In this document: positions 1 to 10,004 of the stretch, piece after piece | How positions within the stretch are numbered: position 1 is the first letter of the stretch | Layout: every line of letters starts with the position of its first letter | NCBI GenBank assembly: GCA_003584875.1 | Contig: QVQD01000198.1 | Span: 1-37,585, forward strand | DNA: 37,585 nucleotides | Direction of reading: 5' to 3' | Origin: Methylococcales bacterium | GTDB lineage: Bacteria > Pseudomonadota > Gammaproteobacteria > Methylococcales > Methylomonadaceae | The notes under the pieces: generated by a model | What the model saw: only the letters and a program-made list of their open reading frames with translations | The model's database searches: none | What the model was told of the DNA's origin: nothing | Position numbers and translations under genes: made by a program

Positions 1-4
1 CACC

Positions 5-88
5 GTAGGGGCGTATTGCATACGCCCAACATCGAAAGTCCAATGTTATAGAACTTATTTTATAAGGGCGTATGCAATACGCCCCTAC
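5..88. repeat. 84-bp REP/MITE-like unit, family 1, copy 1
   Basis: GTAGGGGCGTATTGCATACGCCC ... GGGCGTATGCAATACGCCCCTAC, perfect 23-bp terminal inverted repeats. Near-identical copies at 25733-25816 (inverted) and 29496-29579. Confidence 0.93.
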
Positions 89-160
89 GATCTTCACCAC
101 AATGTTATCGTGCGCTAGGGTTGTGTTTCAAAACAATTGTTATTGAATAAGAGCAGCATT

Positions 161-277
161 GTAGGCCGGAATAAGACCATCTAAGCGTAGCGCATGATGG
201 AGTTTCCGGCACAGGATCGCTACCTATGCCGGAAACGCTTTACTCGCTTACGCTCGTAAAGTCTTATTCCGGCCTAC
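161..277. repeat. REP/BIME-like inverted repeat, family 2 (GTAGGCCGGAATAAGAC...)
   Basis: Perfect 17-bp TIR GTAGGCCGGAATAAGAC / GTCTTATTCCGGCCTAC with inner TTTCCGGCA/TGCCGGAAA palindrome. Related copies at ~16563-16680 and 18175-18298. Confidence 0.9.
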
Positions 278-299
278 AAAATAGAAGCTCTTGAGCGGT

Positions 300-863
300 T
301 TATAAAATGTCTTCATCCTGAACATAATAGCGTTCAGCGGCGATGACTTCTGCAGGTATTTTTCTAGCTAGTAAATCATCTACATCGGAAGCAACTCTAT
401 CGATAAGTTGCAAAGTTTCATTCAATTCTAATGATTTAAGCAGGGCATTACCCCATACAGAAACATGGAGCGAGTTGATAATTCGAGTCTTATTGTTTTT
501 GGCCCATTCCTCGGAAATCAATAAACCCAGTTGATCTAATTTAGCCTGAATATTATCAGCTGTTGGGGTGTTTTTTAATTTGAGCAATATATCATGGGTT
601 ATATTATTCCAGCCATTTGGATAAAGTTCAGAGCCCTTATAAAAACGAACTATCCAGCTTAAATATTCTTCCTGACTTTGAATGTTTTTATTGGTTACAT
701 CTTGCTGGTATTGGCTTAGAAAATACGCTCTTGGCGGTAGTTCATTAGGCCAGTTTGGGTCTTGTGGTTTATTAAGCGCACAGCCAGAAAGGCAAGCAAT
801 CAATATAGCAAAGACGCTGATCATGATGTGTTTAGAATGTTTTGATAGCAAGTTGTTAATCAT
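300..863 (-). CDS. Putative lipoprotein of unknown function
   Basis: 187-aa ORF with N-terminal hydrophobic segment and lipobox LSGC. Confidence 0.7.
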   Translation of the reverse strand: MINNLLSKHSKHIMISVFAILIACLSGCALNKPQDPNWPNELPPRAYFLSQYQQDVTNKNIQSQEEYLSWIVRFYKGSELYPNGWNNITHDILLKLKNTPTADNIQAKLDQLGLLISEEWAKNNKTRIINSLHVSVWGNALLKSLELNETLQLIDRVASDVDDLLARKIPAEVIAAERYYVQDEDIL

Positions 864-919
864 GAAGAGCTTGTCGCAGTTAGGGTCATTGCCGTTTAAT
901 TACTTGTTAGCTAGTTTTT

Positions 920-998
920 GTAGGTCGGGTTAGCGAAAGCGTAACCCGACATTTCGTAGTGTATTCTGTCGGGTTACGCTACCGCTAACCCGACCTAC
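920..998. repeat. REP-like inverted repeat, family 3 (GTAGGTCGGGTTAGCG...)
   Basis: GTAGGTCGGGTTAGCGAAAGCGTAACCCGACA ... TGTCGGGTTACGCTACCGCTAACCCGACCTAC. Other copies at 34315-34344 and 37445-37542. Confidence 0.88.
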
Positions 999-1212
999 GT
1001 GCTTTATTGATTCCTATGCTGGTCGGGGTTTGTAACCCCGTCCCGCGTGAATTAATAATGCAATCAATAAAGTCAATTATAAATCGGTACTGTGACGAGA
1101 GTTTTACAATTCGATAGGATGCTGAAACAAAGTGAAGCGCACATCATAATACACCGATGCGCTTCTCTGCCGTTTAGCGCATCTTATAAGAGTGTCGGTT
1201 TGTTAATGATGG

Positions 1213-3942
1213 TTATAGTGGTAATTTTTTCATCAGCTCTAATGCACTTTCAAAATCAAAACCACCTACAGCTTGTTGGATTTCTTTTAACAGTGGGTCA
1301 ATAGCTGTTCCATGTGAGCTTTGCAATAATTCTTCTAATACCTCACCAGCACTGGTGTCGTCATCTTCTAGGAGATTTTTCAGTTGTTGGGTGAGTTTTT
1401 TAAAGGCTTGATCCGATATGGGATCCGTTGTCTTTGTTGATGACTTTGCTGAGACCAACGAGGCTAAACCTTTAATCACAATATCAAGCTCTATTACAGT
1501 CAATGCTAAAAGGTCTGAAATAACCTCTTGGTTACTGCCTTTGTGACAAGCCGTTTCAAGTTTAGCGGCTGCCGCATAAAGTGCATTTGCACCAATGTTT
1601 CCAGCGGTGCCTTTTAAGGTATGTGCAGTACGAGCTTGGGCTGCAGGGTCATCACTGCTAGCCGCTAATGTAAATAACTCTGCAAAATTAGCTTGCCCAT
1701 CGTTAAACATAACGAGTTGTCGATGATAAAGCTTTATGTTGTTCATCGTGGTTGCCAGACCCACTTTCATGTTGATGCCCGGCAATGTCTCAGGTAAGGT
1801 CGGTAAGGCTGGGTTATTTTCTGGATGCTCAGCTACTTTAGGCTCTAAATTAACGCTAGGCTTAGCAGGCCTAATCCATTTAGCCATGGTTTCAAACATG
1901 GTTTGAAGATGTAAGGGTTTTCCAATATGGTCAAACATACCCGATGCGATGACTTTTTCTTTATCACCAGTCATCGTATTGGCTGTCATGGCTATGATCG
2001 GCAGTTTTGCCCAGTCAGGATTTTTACGAATTTCTCGCGTGGCAGTAAAACCATCCATGATAGGCATTTGACAATCCATCAAAACGCCATCAAATTGCTC
2101 GCCAGAATTAAGTATATCAAGTGCTTCTTGGCCATTTTCGGCTAGCTTAATGCGAATATCCGCGCTACTTAATAGTTCTATGGCGAGCTCTTGGTTCATT
2201 TCATTATCTTCGACCAGAAGAATATAAGCGCCTCTGAGCAAAGCCATCATTTTTTCAGTGTTATCACTCTTGTCATCAGAAAGTTTTGCGTCTGCACCTT
2301 CATAGCCTAATGACTTGACGGTCTTCCTAAGCAGATGGCTGGCAATGATGGGTTTCATTAATACCGCCTGTAAATCTATGCCGTGTTTCTTTGCAGATTC
2401 ACGTGCATCATCTCTACTAAATGCAGTTACCATGATGTAAGCAGGTTGTTTAGATAAACTTAAGTTTTCAGTGCGCTTAATGGTTTCAATGCCATTCATG
2501 TTAGGCATGCGCCAGTCTACATAAAGCAGTTCATAAGGTGAATTCAATTTATCTGCGATCATTAGCATTTCTAGGGCTTGATGACCATTGTCGGTAATGT
2601 CAACGACTAAGCCTAGTCCTTGTAACATTGAGGCCATAATTTGCAGTGCCATCTGATTATCATCAACTACCAGTGCACGTATGCCCTCAAGTTCGTTTGA
2701 GCCCCATAGCTGCATAGGGCTGATTTCAACGCTGTCGTTAATACCAAAGCGAGCATGAAAATGAAATGTAGAACCTTGGTCAGGTACGCTTTCTACCCAA
2801 ACATGTCCATCCATGAGTTCAACTAGCTTCTTGGTAATGGCAAGACCTAAGCCAGAGCCGCCATATTTTCGTGTAGTTGATGAGTCTGCCTGACTAAAGG
2901 ATTGAAACAATTTGTTGCATTGTTCCGATGTCATGCCTATGCCAGAATCTTTTACCCAAAAGTGTAAGGTAAGGCCTTCAGAGTCTTCAGCAACAGATTC
3001 TATGCCGATAATGATTTGACCTTGGTCGGTGAACTTGATGGCATTATTACTCAGATTGACTAAAATTTGTTCAAGTCTAAGAGGATCACCTATCAGATGA
3101 TTAGGTAGGTTTTTAGCTTGGCTAAATAATAACTCAAGACCCTTTTCTTCTGCATAGATACCGATTAGGTTCACTAAGTTATCGAGTACATGATCAAGCT
3201 GGAAGTGAGTTTGCTCCAAGGTCATTTTGTCCGCTTCGATCTTGGAAAAATCCAGAATATCATTAATGATGCCCAACAAATTTTCAGCGGCACGACTAAC
3301 ACGCGCTATATAGCCGCGTTGTTGGGCATTGAGGTCTGTTTTAAGTGCAAGGCTAGTCATGCCGATAATCGCATTCATAGGGGTGCGAATTTCATGGCTC
3401 ATGTTAGCTAAAAAATCAGATTTAGACTGAGCAGCTTGTTCGGCAATGGTTTTAGCTTTATCAAGCTCTATGTTTTTAGCTTGTAGGTTCAAAAACAAAT
3501 CTTCACGAGAGTGAAGGTTGATGATGTCGGTTAATTGATTAAAAATTTCAGCGTTAAAGTTTATGGTATTGAATTGATAATTCACCAATAGCGTAAAGAT
3601 AAAGTTTTCAATGATCAGTTCTGAAGAAAGTCTACCCAAAGAAATACTCTTTAAGGTTTCTATGTTGGGTTCTGGTCCTATCGCTGAAAAAGCGCATTGC
3701 AACTGGAGGCTGTTATTTTTTTGGGGCGCTATCCATAGTTCTAATAACGGTTTATTTCCAGACTTTCTAAGCCAACGACACAACTCTGAAATCTCGGAGA
3801 CCAAGCGCGTGCTTATTATTGAGTCCAGTTTGAGTAAATTCGCCAATTCACGAACTTTATTGCGCGCATCAAACAGGGAGGTGTCGGTGGTCAAATTAAT
3901 TTGACCTAAAAAATCTATCTGTTCCATTTTATTACTATGCAA
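1213..3942 (-). CDS. Hybrid sensor histidine kinase: RsbT-like N-terminus, HisKA, HATPase_c, REC, REC, HPt
   Basis: [20 protein letters not shown]-box; [20 protein letters not shown] motifs (VVDDNQ...[20 protein letters not shown]...[11 protein letters not shown]); HPt [16 protein letters not shown]. Overlaps the upstream rsbTX gene by 28 bp. Confidence 0.95.
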   Translation of the reverse strand: MHSNKMEQIDFLGQINLTTDTSLFDARNKVRELANLLKLDSIISTRLVSEISELCRWLRKSGNKPLLELWIAPQKNNSLQLQCAFSAIGPEPNIETLKSISLGRLSSELIIENFIFTLLVNYQFNTINFNAEIFNQLTDIINLHSREDLFLNLQAKNIELDKAKTIAEQAAQSKSDFLANMSHEIRTPMNAIIGMTSLALKTDLNAQQRGYIARVSRAAENLLGIINDILDFSKIEADKMTLEQTHFQLDHVLDNLVNLIGIYAEEKGLELLFSQAKNLPNHLIGDPLRLEQILVNLSNNAIKFTDQGQIIIGIESVAEDSEGLTLHFWVKDSGIGMTSEQCNKLFQSFSQADSSTTRKYGGSGLGLAITKKLVELMDGHVWVESVPDQGSTFHFHARFGINDSVEISPMQLWGSNELEGIRALVVDDNQMALQIMASMLQGLGLVVDITDNGHQALEMLMIADKLNSPYELLYVDWRMPNMNGIETIKRTENLSLSKQPAYIMVTAFSRDDARESAKKHGIDLQAVLMKPIIASHLLRKTVKSLGYEGADAKLSDDKSDNTEKMMALLRGAYILLVEDNEMNQELAIELLSSADIRIKLAENGQEALDILNSGEQFDGVLMDCQMPIMDGFTATREIRKNPDWAKLPIIAMTANTMTGDKEKVIASGMFDHIGKPLHLQTMFETMAKWIRPAKPSVNLEPKVAEHPENNPALPTLPETLPGINMKVGLATTMNNIKLYHRQLVMFNDGQANFAELFTLAASSDDPAAQARTAHTLKGTAGNIGANALYAAAAKLETACHKGSNQEVISDLLALTVIELDIVIKGLASLVSAKSSTKTTDPISDQAFKKLTQQLKNLLEDDDTSAGEVLEELLQSSHGTAIDPLLKEIQQAVGGFDFESALELMKKLPL

Positions 3943-5021
3943 GAAGCATCATCATGAGTTTTGCCTAGAAGATCTACTAGGCGATGGGCGATAGTATTCG
4001 CATCCAGAAAACGAAGCTTAAGGGCTTCTTTTTTAATTAAAGATTCAGATAAACCATCAGTGAACATAATAGCCATATCTCCTGGATTGAAGTGGGTTGA
4101 TTGTTCATTATAACTAGGTAAACGTTGTCCGAGTATGCCGTCACGAGAAACCCCTCGCCATTTTTTATCATTAAATACGATAAGGTTAGTATTACCTATG
4201 CCAGCATAAGTGACTATTTGTTTAGTGGCATCAAAAAAAGCTAAGCCCATCGCTGCACCAATCGTGCCTTTTGCAAGTTGATCAAGTTTAGTCATTAAGC
4301 TGGAGAGGTTTGAAGAGGCTATTTTTTTAAGTCCGTTAAGCAATAGTAAAGCCATCTTATGTGCTTCTGGGCCATGGCCGGTAGCATCTACAATGCTCAA
4401 TAAATAACCCTGCTCTAAAGGGATGGCTAATACTTGATCTCCTGAGACCCTATATCCTGGATAGGCGCGGGTACGATTACCAATTTCAAAATTGATGAGT
4501 GGCGATGCTTTGCTCAAGGTAGCATTTCTAAATTCTAAAAGTCTTTCGGATGTTGAAGAATAGAAGGCCTTTGTTGACGATAAAACTTGAAGCTTAATAT
4601 CAACTTTGATGTTTTTTCTTGCAAATACACAAGTGCCATGACCTAGGTTAGAATGAATTTCAAAAGTATCGGCAATGCGTTTGACACCGGATAAGCCTAA
4701 GCCTAGTGTACCGCTAGAACTAAAATTTTCCTGCATGGCTTGCTCTACATTGTCAATGCCAGGACCAGTATCTGTTGCGAGCACTTCAATTTCTACAGTG
4801 CCAGGCCATTCGTAAGAGCGTAGTTCTATATAACCTGGACTTGCATATTTAATAATATTGCTAGCTAGTTCAGAAATAATAGTAGCAATTAATGATTTGT
4901 CCACAGCGTTGGCGCCTATTAAAGGTTGCCAATTAAGAGTATGGGTAATTGCAATATTTAAGTCTATTTGTTCATTTATAAATAAGCGACAGTTAGTAGA
5001 ACAAACATTGTCTTGTAGCAT
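3915..5021 (-). CDS. RsbT-like ATPase fused to RsbX/SpoIIE-type PP2C phosphatase
   Basis: N-terminal [12 protein letters not shown] plus DTGPGID and [15 protein letters not shown] (HATPase_c_2); C-terminal SGDQVLAIP...[11 protein letters not shown]...FTDGLSES...[10 protein letters not shown] (PP2C). Confidence 0.9.
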   Translation of the reverse strand: MLQDNVCSTNCRLFINEQIDLNIAITHTLNWQPLIGANAVDKSLIATIISELASNIIKYASPGYIELRSYEWPGTVEIEVLATDTGPGIDNVEQAMQENFSSSGTLGLGLSGVKRIADTFEIHSNLGHGTCVFARKNIKVDIKLQVLSSTKAFYSSTSERLLEFRNATLSKASPLINFEIGNRTRAYPGYRVSGDQVLAIPLEQGYLLSIVDATGHGPEAHKMALLLLNGLKKIASSNLSSLMTKLDQLAKGTIGAAMGLAFFDATKQIVTYAGIGNTNLIVFNDKKWRGVSRDGILGQRLPSYNEQSTHFNPGDMAIMFTDGLSESLIKKEALKLRFLDANTIAHRLVDLLGKTHDDASCIVIKWNR

Positions 5022-5023
5022 GT

Positions 5024-5407
5024 TCAGACTATGTCCTTTATCTTATTTAAAACTCTGTCTATATCATCAAGTCCAGAGACGGTATTGATACCTGAGATAT
5101 CAGCACCTGCTGAGATTAAAAAAGCGACTACCCCCGCATTAAAGCCTGTGAAAATTGTTTCTGCGCCCATTAATTTAATCATCAGGGCGATGCTATGTAG
5201 GGCATTAAATTCTGTTAAATCTAATATGGCGATTGCAGATAAATCGAAAATAACTAGGGCAATTCTTTGGGTTTTTATATTTTCCAGCACCTCAGAATTT
5301 AATACAGCTATCATCTCTGGGGTGATGTCGCCTTGCAAAATGATCGATAATCGATTATTTGTTCGGCTCATGGAAACGCCGCTGTTTTTAGATAAATCCA
5401 GGCTCAT
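5024..5407 (-). CDS. STAS-domain protein, RsbS-like
   Basis: LVIFDLSAIAILDLTEFNALHSIALMIKLMGAETIFTGFNAGVVAFLISAGAD aligns by eye with the RsbS STAS core. Lies between rsbR-like and rsbT-like genes. Confidence 0.87.
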   Translation of the reverse strand: MSLDLSKNSGVSMSRTNNRLSIILQGDITPEMIAVLNSEVLENIKTQRIALVIFDLSAIAILDLTEFNALHSIALMIKLMGAETIFTGFNAGVVAFLISAGADISGINTVSGLDDIDRVLNKIKDIV

Positions 5408-5431
5408 AGTGTAGCTACAGTTATTGATTAA

Positions 5432-6313
5432 TTAAGAAATAGTCACTTTGATCATTTTTAAAGCAATTTCAAAGGCGTCACGTAGTGTGGATGTTGATTT
5501 GATTTCCCCAACATCTACGCCCAGTTCAATGATGGTTCTAGCAATGGCAGGTGATATTCCAGAAATAATAGCTTCACAGCCCATTAATTGAGTGGCTTTA
5601 GTGATTTTAATTAATTGGTTAGCTACGGCGGTATCAACTGATGCGACGCCACTAATATCTAAAATAAAAACTTTGGTACGTTCTTCAGCAATTTTAGAGA
5701 GTGACTTATTCATGATGTCTTGGGCGCGACTGGAATCTAAGATGCCAAGCAACGGTAATAGCAATATGCCCTCCCAGATAGGTGTGACTGGGGTAGCCAT
5801 TTCTATCATGGTTTTGTGGCTTTCTTCCAGACGAGCATTATGGATATGAGTAATAATGTCCATGACTAAGTAAGTGTCAAGAAAGAAATGTTTTGTGACT
5901 GCATTAGCGATGTCACCGATATTTGCAGGCATAGGCTTGATATTCCAAAGTTCATCAGCTATCAGTTGGAAAGCCTTAGAGACACCTGCAAAATAAATAT
6001 CATTGGGTAAGCCAATTCGGGCATGGACTTCACCGATACGATAACGATCAGTTACATACTGTTCATTGATATTAGCGGAAAAGAAACTTTGCCAGTAGCT
6101 AAGTTGTTGCTTTTTTATTTGCATTAAGTTATTGCTATTAGTGCCAAAAAACATTGAAAATTCTTTTTGTGTGACTAACCATGCATACCATTTTTCAATG
6201 AGTTGGGGTAGGAAATTGTCAAGCAATAAACCTGCATTACGTATGAGTTTAAAGTCTGTGTCAGTGATGACAAATTTATCTTTGAGTTCTTCTAGGTTTA
6301 TTTTTTGATCCAT
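5432..6313 (-). CDS. RsbR-type stressosome protein: N-terminal sensor globin domain + C-terminal STAS
   Basis: GEVHARIGLP (globin-coupled-sensor proximal His motif, H97); STAS with SGVASVDTAVANQLIKITKATQLMGCEAIISGISPAIARTIIELGVD containing both RsbR-type Thr sites. Confidence 0.9.
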   Translation of the reverse strand: MDQKINLEELKDKFVITDTDFKLIRNAGLLLDNFLPQLIEKWYAWLVTQKEFSMFFGTNSNNLMQIKKQQLSYWQSFFSANINEQYVTDRYRIGEVHARIGLPNDIYFAGVSKAFQLIADELWNIKPMPANIGDIANAVTKHFFLDTYLVMDIITHIHNARLEESHKTMIEMATPVTPIWEGILLLPLLGILDSSRAQDIMNKSLSKIAEERTKVFILDISGVASVDTAVANQLIKITKATQLMGCEAIISGISPAIARTIIELGVDVGEIKSTSTLRDAFEIALKMIKVTIS

Positions 6314-6602
6314 TAAGGTGTTTCCTATAAATACTGTCTGCTAAATGCGTTCATTAAGAAAGAGGGTGCTTAAGTCGATTTAAGTTTTGAGTTTAGAGCG
6401 TTAAGCTATTTCTCTAAAACTTTTGGTGTATCTGTAAAACGGGTTTGTAAGTTATAGATTACTATAATAGCAACAATTTTATAAAGGATAATTTTTAACC
6501 CGAACAGAGGGTTTGAATATCCTAACTGATTAATACGATGATAGAGCAAAGCTGTCTCCATAAGACAATGTCATTGCTAGCAATAATAATGGGCTAATGA
6601 CT

Positions 6603-6627
6603 GTAGGGGCGACAAATTCGCCCCTAC
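6603..6627. repeat. Short REP-like hairpin, family 4 (GTAGGGGCGACAAATTCGCCCCTAC)
   Basis: 10-bp perfect arms GTAGGGGCGA / TCGCCCCTAC with a 5-nt loop. Extended relatives at 15422-15487, 33456-33519 and 25941-26005. Confidence 0.85.
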
Positions 6628-6688
6628 AATAAATCATTCAATCTACTACATAAGCTCACAATGCTTATCTACCCATTAGCTCCAAGTA

Positions 6689-8674
6689 TTAACGATTTAG
6701 CCATTGAACTAAAGTAGACAATAATTCATTTACATTAATGGGTTTGCCTACAAAATCATTCATGCCTGCAGCGAGACTGCGTTGTCGTTCTTCATCAGTT
6801 ACGCTGGCACTTAAAGCGATTACGGGCAACTTTGCATAGTGTGGATTTTTACGAATCTCGGTGGTGGCTTGGTAGCCATTCATGACGGGCATGTGTAAAT
6901 CCATTAACACCACATCAAAATCTTGTTGCTCTAATGCACTTAAGGCTTCAGAGCCATCATTAGTCAAAACTATGAGGCTGGCACCATGACGTTTAAGCAC
7001 TTGATGAATGATCTTCTGGTTGAAGCTATCATCTTCCACGACGAGTATTTTAAAGCCGATCAAGGCTTCTGTTTCTGAGCGTATGTCAATTGTTGGGGTG
7101 TTGGTTGATGGTGTTTTAATGCTAGTTAGTTCCGATGTAGGCGTCGTTGGAAGTAGCAATTCAAAGCTAAAACAACTGCCTTCCCCTGGTTGGCTGTCTA
7201 CTTTAATTTGACTCTTCATCAACGCGACTAAGTCTTGACTGATGACTAAACCTAAACCTGTGCCTTCAAATTTTCTAGCATAACCATCGTCTACTTGGCT
7301 AAAGGGCATAAACAATTTATCTTGTTGATCTTCGGCTATACCAATACCAGTATCTGTTACGGCAAATAATAATCGTGCTTGATGCTCATCAAGCTCTAGC
7401 AAGCTAATGTTTAGCGATACTGAGCCTTGTTGGGTAAATTTGATAGCATTGCCAAGTAGATTAGTGAGTGCTTGTCTTAAGCGAAAGGGGTCGCAGATTA
7501 GGTGTTCAGGCACTCGCTCATCGATGTCTATTTTTAAAGCTAAACCTTTGCTCTGCGCAGTGTCTATGAATAAATTATAGAGAGTTTTTTGCAAGTCATG
7601 CACATTGAATGGACTTAGGTTAAGGCCCATTTTTCCGGCTTCGAGTTTCGATAAATCTAGTATGTCATTAAGAATGACCATCAGATTGTTGGAGGCGGTA
7701 TTGATGTTTTTTAAATAATCGCTAACTTTTTGCGGCATATCATAAAGCAAAGCCAATTCTGAAAAGCCTATGATGGCACTCATGGGTGTGCGAATTTCAT
7801 GAGACATATTAGCTAGAAACTGTGACTTAGTTTTGCTTAAGTTTTCAGCGCGTTCTTTGGCTGCTAGAAGTAGTGCTTCGTTTTGTTTACGTTCGGTGAT
7901 GTCAATAAAGCTGACTACGCAGCCGATAATTTCCTCATTATTTTTAATCGGGTGTGCTTCGTATTGTACTGGGAAACTAGTGCCGTCTTTACGCCAGAAT
8001 ACCTCTGCTTCATCTGAGGAATTTGAATGACCTTGCAGGGCATTGTATATCGGGCAAAGTTCTGCGTTATAAACAGAGCCATTTGCATGGGCATAATGAA
8101 AGAGTTGGTGGTTATTTTTGCCTAGAACTTCTTGTTGTGACTCATAACCCAGCATAGTTAACGCTGATGCATTCATAAAAATACAATCACCGTTAATGCC
8201 AATACCGAAGATGCCTTCACCCGTGGCGTTAAGTATCAAATCTAGGCGCAAATGGGCTTGAAGATTTTTGTCTTTTAATAAGTCGTTCGCAGCTTTAATC
8301 CTTAGATGATTTTTTACACGTGCCATTAATATAGCAGGGCTGATCGGCTTAGAAATATAATCGACCGCGCCTAATTCTAAACCAAATTGCTCGTCTTCAA
8401 CATCAGACAATGCGGTTAAAAATATGATCGGGATATGGGCTGTTATAGGATTTTCTTTAAGTCGTTTACAAACCTCGAAGCCCGAAAGTCCGGGCATCAT
8501 AAGATCGAGTAAAATCAGGTCGATGCTGTTGTCGCTCTGAGCAATTGCAAGTCCTTTTTCGCCATTAATTGCCGATTTGACCTTGTAATAGTTTCTGAGT
8601 AATCCTGATATTAGATTAATAATGTCAGGAGAGTCGTCTATGATGAGAATGACTGGTTTTAAGGTTCCGCTCAT
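6689..8674 (-). CDS. Hybrid histidine kinase: REC-PAS-HisKA-HATPase_c-REC
   Basis: N-terminal REC ILIIDDSPDI...LLDLMMPGLSG; PAS region [57 protein letters not shown]-terminal REC VVEDDSFNQ...LMDLHMPVMNG. Confidence 0.95.
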   Translation of the reverse strand: MSGTLKPVILIIDDSPDIINLISGLLRNYYKVKSAINGEKGLAIAQSDNSIDLILLDLMMPGLSGFEVCKRLKENPITAHIPIIFLTALSDVEDEQFGLELGAVDYISKPISPAILMARVKNHLRIKAANDLLKDKNLQAHLRLDLILNATGEGIFGIGINGDCIFMNASALTMLGYESQQEVLGKNNHQLFHYAHANGSVYNAELCPIYNALQGHSNSSDEAEVFWRKDGTSFPVQYEAHPIKNNEEIIGCVVSFIDITERKQNEALLLAAKERAENLSKTKSQFLANMSHEIRTPMSAIIGFSELALLYDMPQKVSDYLKNINTASNNLMVILNDILDLSKLEAGKMGLNLSPFNVHDLQKTLYNLFIDTAQSKGLALKIDIDERVPEHLICDPFRLRQALTNLLGNAIKFTQQGSVSLNISLLELDEHQARLLFAVTDTGIGIAEDQQDKLFMPFSQVDDGYARKFEGTGLGLVISQDLVALMKSQIKVDSQPGEGSCFSFELLLPTTPTSELTSIKTPSTNTPTIDIRSETEALIGFKILVVEDDSFNQKIIHQVLKRHGASLIVLTNDGSEALSALEQQDFDVVLMDLHMPVMNGYQATTEIRKNPHYAKLPVIALSASVTDEERQRSLAAGMNDFVGKPINVNELLSTLVQWLNR

Positions 8675-9090
8675 GTTGTTTTAGGGTTTTTGATAGTGTA
8701 ATCAGCTAAATGCGAAAAACTTTTTAATTCTGTGTAAAAAGTTTGATAGTTTAAGCTATTTTTTCTATTTAGTTAAAATTACTGAAAAGCATCGTGTGGT
8801 TAATGAGCACTTAATCATTTAGGCTATTCTATTGCTGAGCAGTCGTGAGCCCTGCGAATGCCGGTATCTCTATTATTGTGTAATATCTTCTTGTTAGTTC
8901 ATTCCTGAAAATCTTATTCGAAAAAACAATTGCATTGAAAGCCTAGTTAGCTCAATCCTTAACTAAATAATCATCAAAATCACCAGCAACTATTGCTTGA
9001 TGCAGTAATGTCCTCAACACTTATCGAACAGTTCTAGATGTTTCGTATTAAAGTTCTAAAATACAAGGCTATAAAATAGAGCTAAAAACC

Positions 9091-9870
9091 TTATTTCATG
9101 AAATATTTAGTATATTCTTGGGCATTGGTAAGTTTTTGTTTGATGAATTCTCCTGCGGGATGCGTATCTAAATCCGTCCATGATAAATTAGAATCTTGTT
9201 CATCCTGAGTACTATAAAATCCCATATCCCAGTTAGCAAAATGTCGTTCTGTTGTTCGTTCGAGTACAAGTAAGGTTACATTTGTATGGCGTTTATCTTT
9301 TTGTATATGATCAAAAAATAGTGACGTAACAGCACTAAAATTCCCTTCTAAAACTTGCAACCACCATCCTTTGTTGTAGAGTAAAACACCTGTAATCTCG
9401 AGTTCTTTATTAATTTTACGTGCTACTTTTAAAATATCTATAACATCAGAAGCTTTAGTTTCACCTACAGCATGGCTACCGTAAATTAAGGTAAATAAGG
9501 GATTTTTTTCTTCGAATACGCGTTCAGGTTTGTTTATATTGTCCAGCCAGGAAACTAATTTTTTTATATCTGTTTTAGAACTTAAGTAATCAACTTCACC
9601 CTGAGTCAAATTGCGGTTGATTGAATTATCAAGAACTAGACTAGGGAGTGAAGACTTATGAAGAAATTCGTCCAAACGACTGACTTCATCAGCGTTAAGC
9701 TCAACATTAATAATTAATGCATCAAATTGATTGGAAGATGTCGCTAATAATCTCAAGGTGTCCTCTAAATTATTGAAAATTGACGGCACATGCCCCCAAC
9801 AATAAAGTGCAACGGCTAAAGCATTTGTTTCTTCATTTTCTAAAACCACGATGTTATGGCTTTTTTGCAT
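9091..9870 (-). CDS. BLUF-domain photoreceptor with N-terminal receiver-like domain
   Basis: C-terminal BLUF: LFTLIYGSHA...KINKELEITGVLLYNKGWWLQVLEGNFSAV...KDKRHTNVTLL...RHFANWDMGF (flavin-site Tyr, Asn, Gln, Trp/Met present). N-terminal ~110 aa looks like a degenerate REC. Confidence 0.88.
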   Translation of the reverse strand: MQKSHNIVVLENEETNALAVALYCWGHVPSIFNNLEDTLRLLATSSNQFDALIINVELNADEVSRLDEFLHKSSLPSLVLDNSINRNLTQGEVDYLSSKTDIKKLVSWLDNINKPERVFEEKNPLFTLIYGSHAVGETKASDVIDILKVARKINKELEITGVLLYNKGWWLQVLEGNFSAVTSLFFDHIQKDKRHTNVTLLVLERTTERHFANWDMGFYSTQDEQDSNLSWTDLDTHPAGEFIKQKLTNAQEYTKYFMK

Positions 9871-10004
9871 GACTCTTCTCCTCGTTATTTTAATTATTAA
9901 AATATTAACTAATGTTCAGTATAAGTGCAGTTTGTATTGCTTGGCGTAAATACACTTTAAGATTAATGTTATACAGAGTAAAAACTGATCTTATAAGCTA
10001 CACT

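Noticed and set aside
5031-5414. Plus-strand 127-aa ORF antisense to the RsbS-like gene
   Set aside because: Mirror ORF over a clear STAS coding sequence; no recognisable domain.
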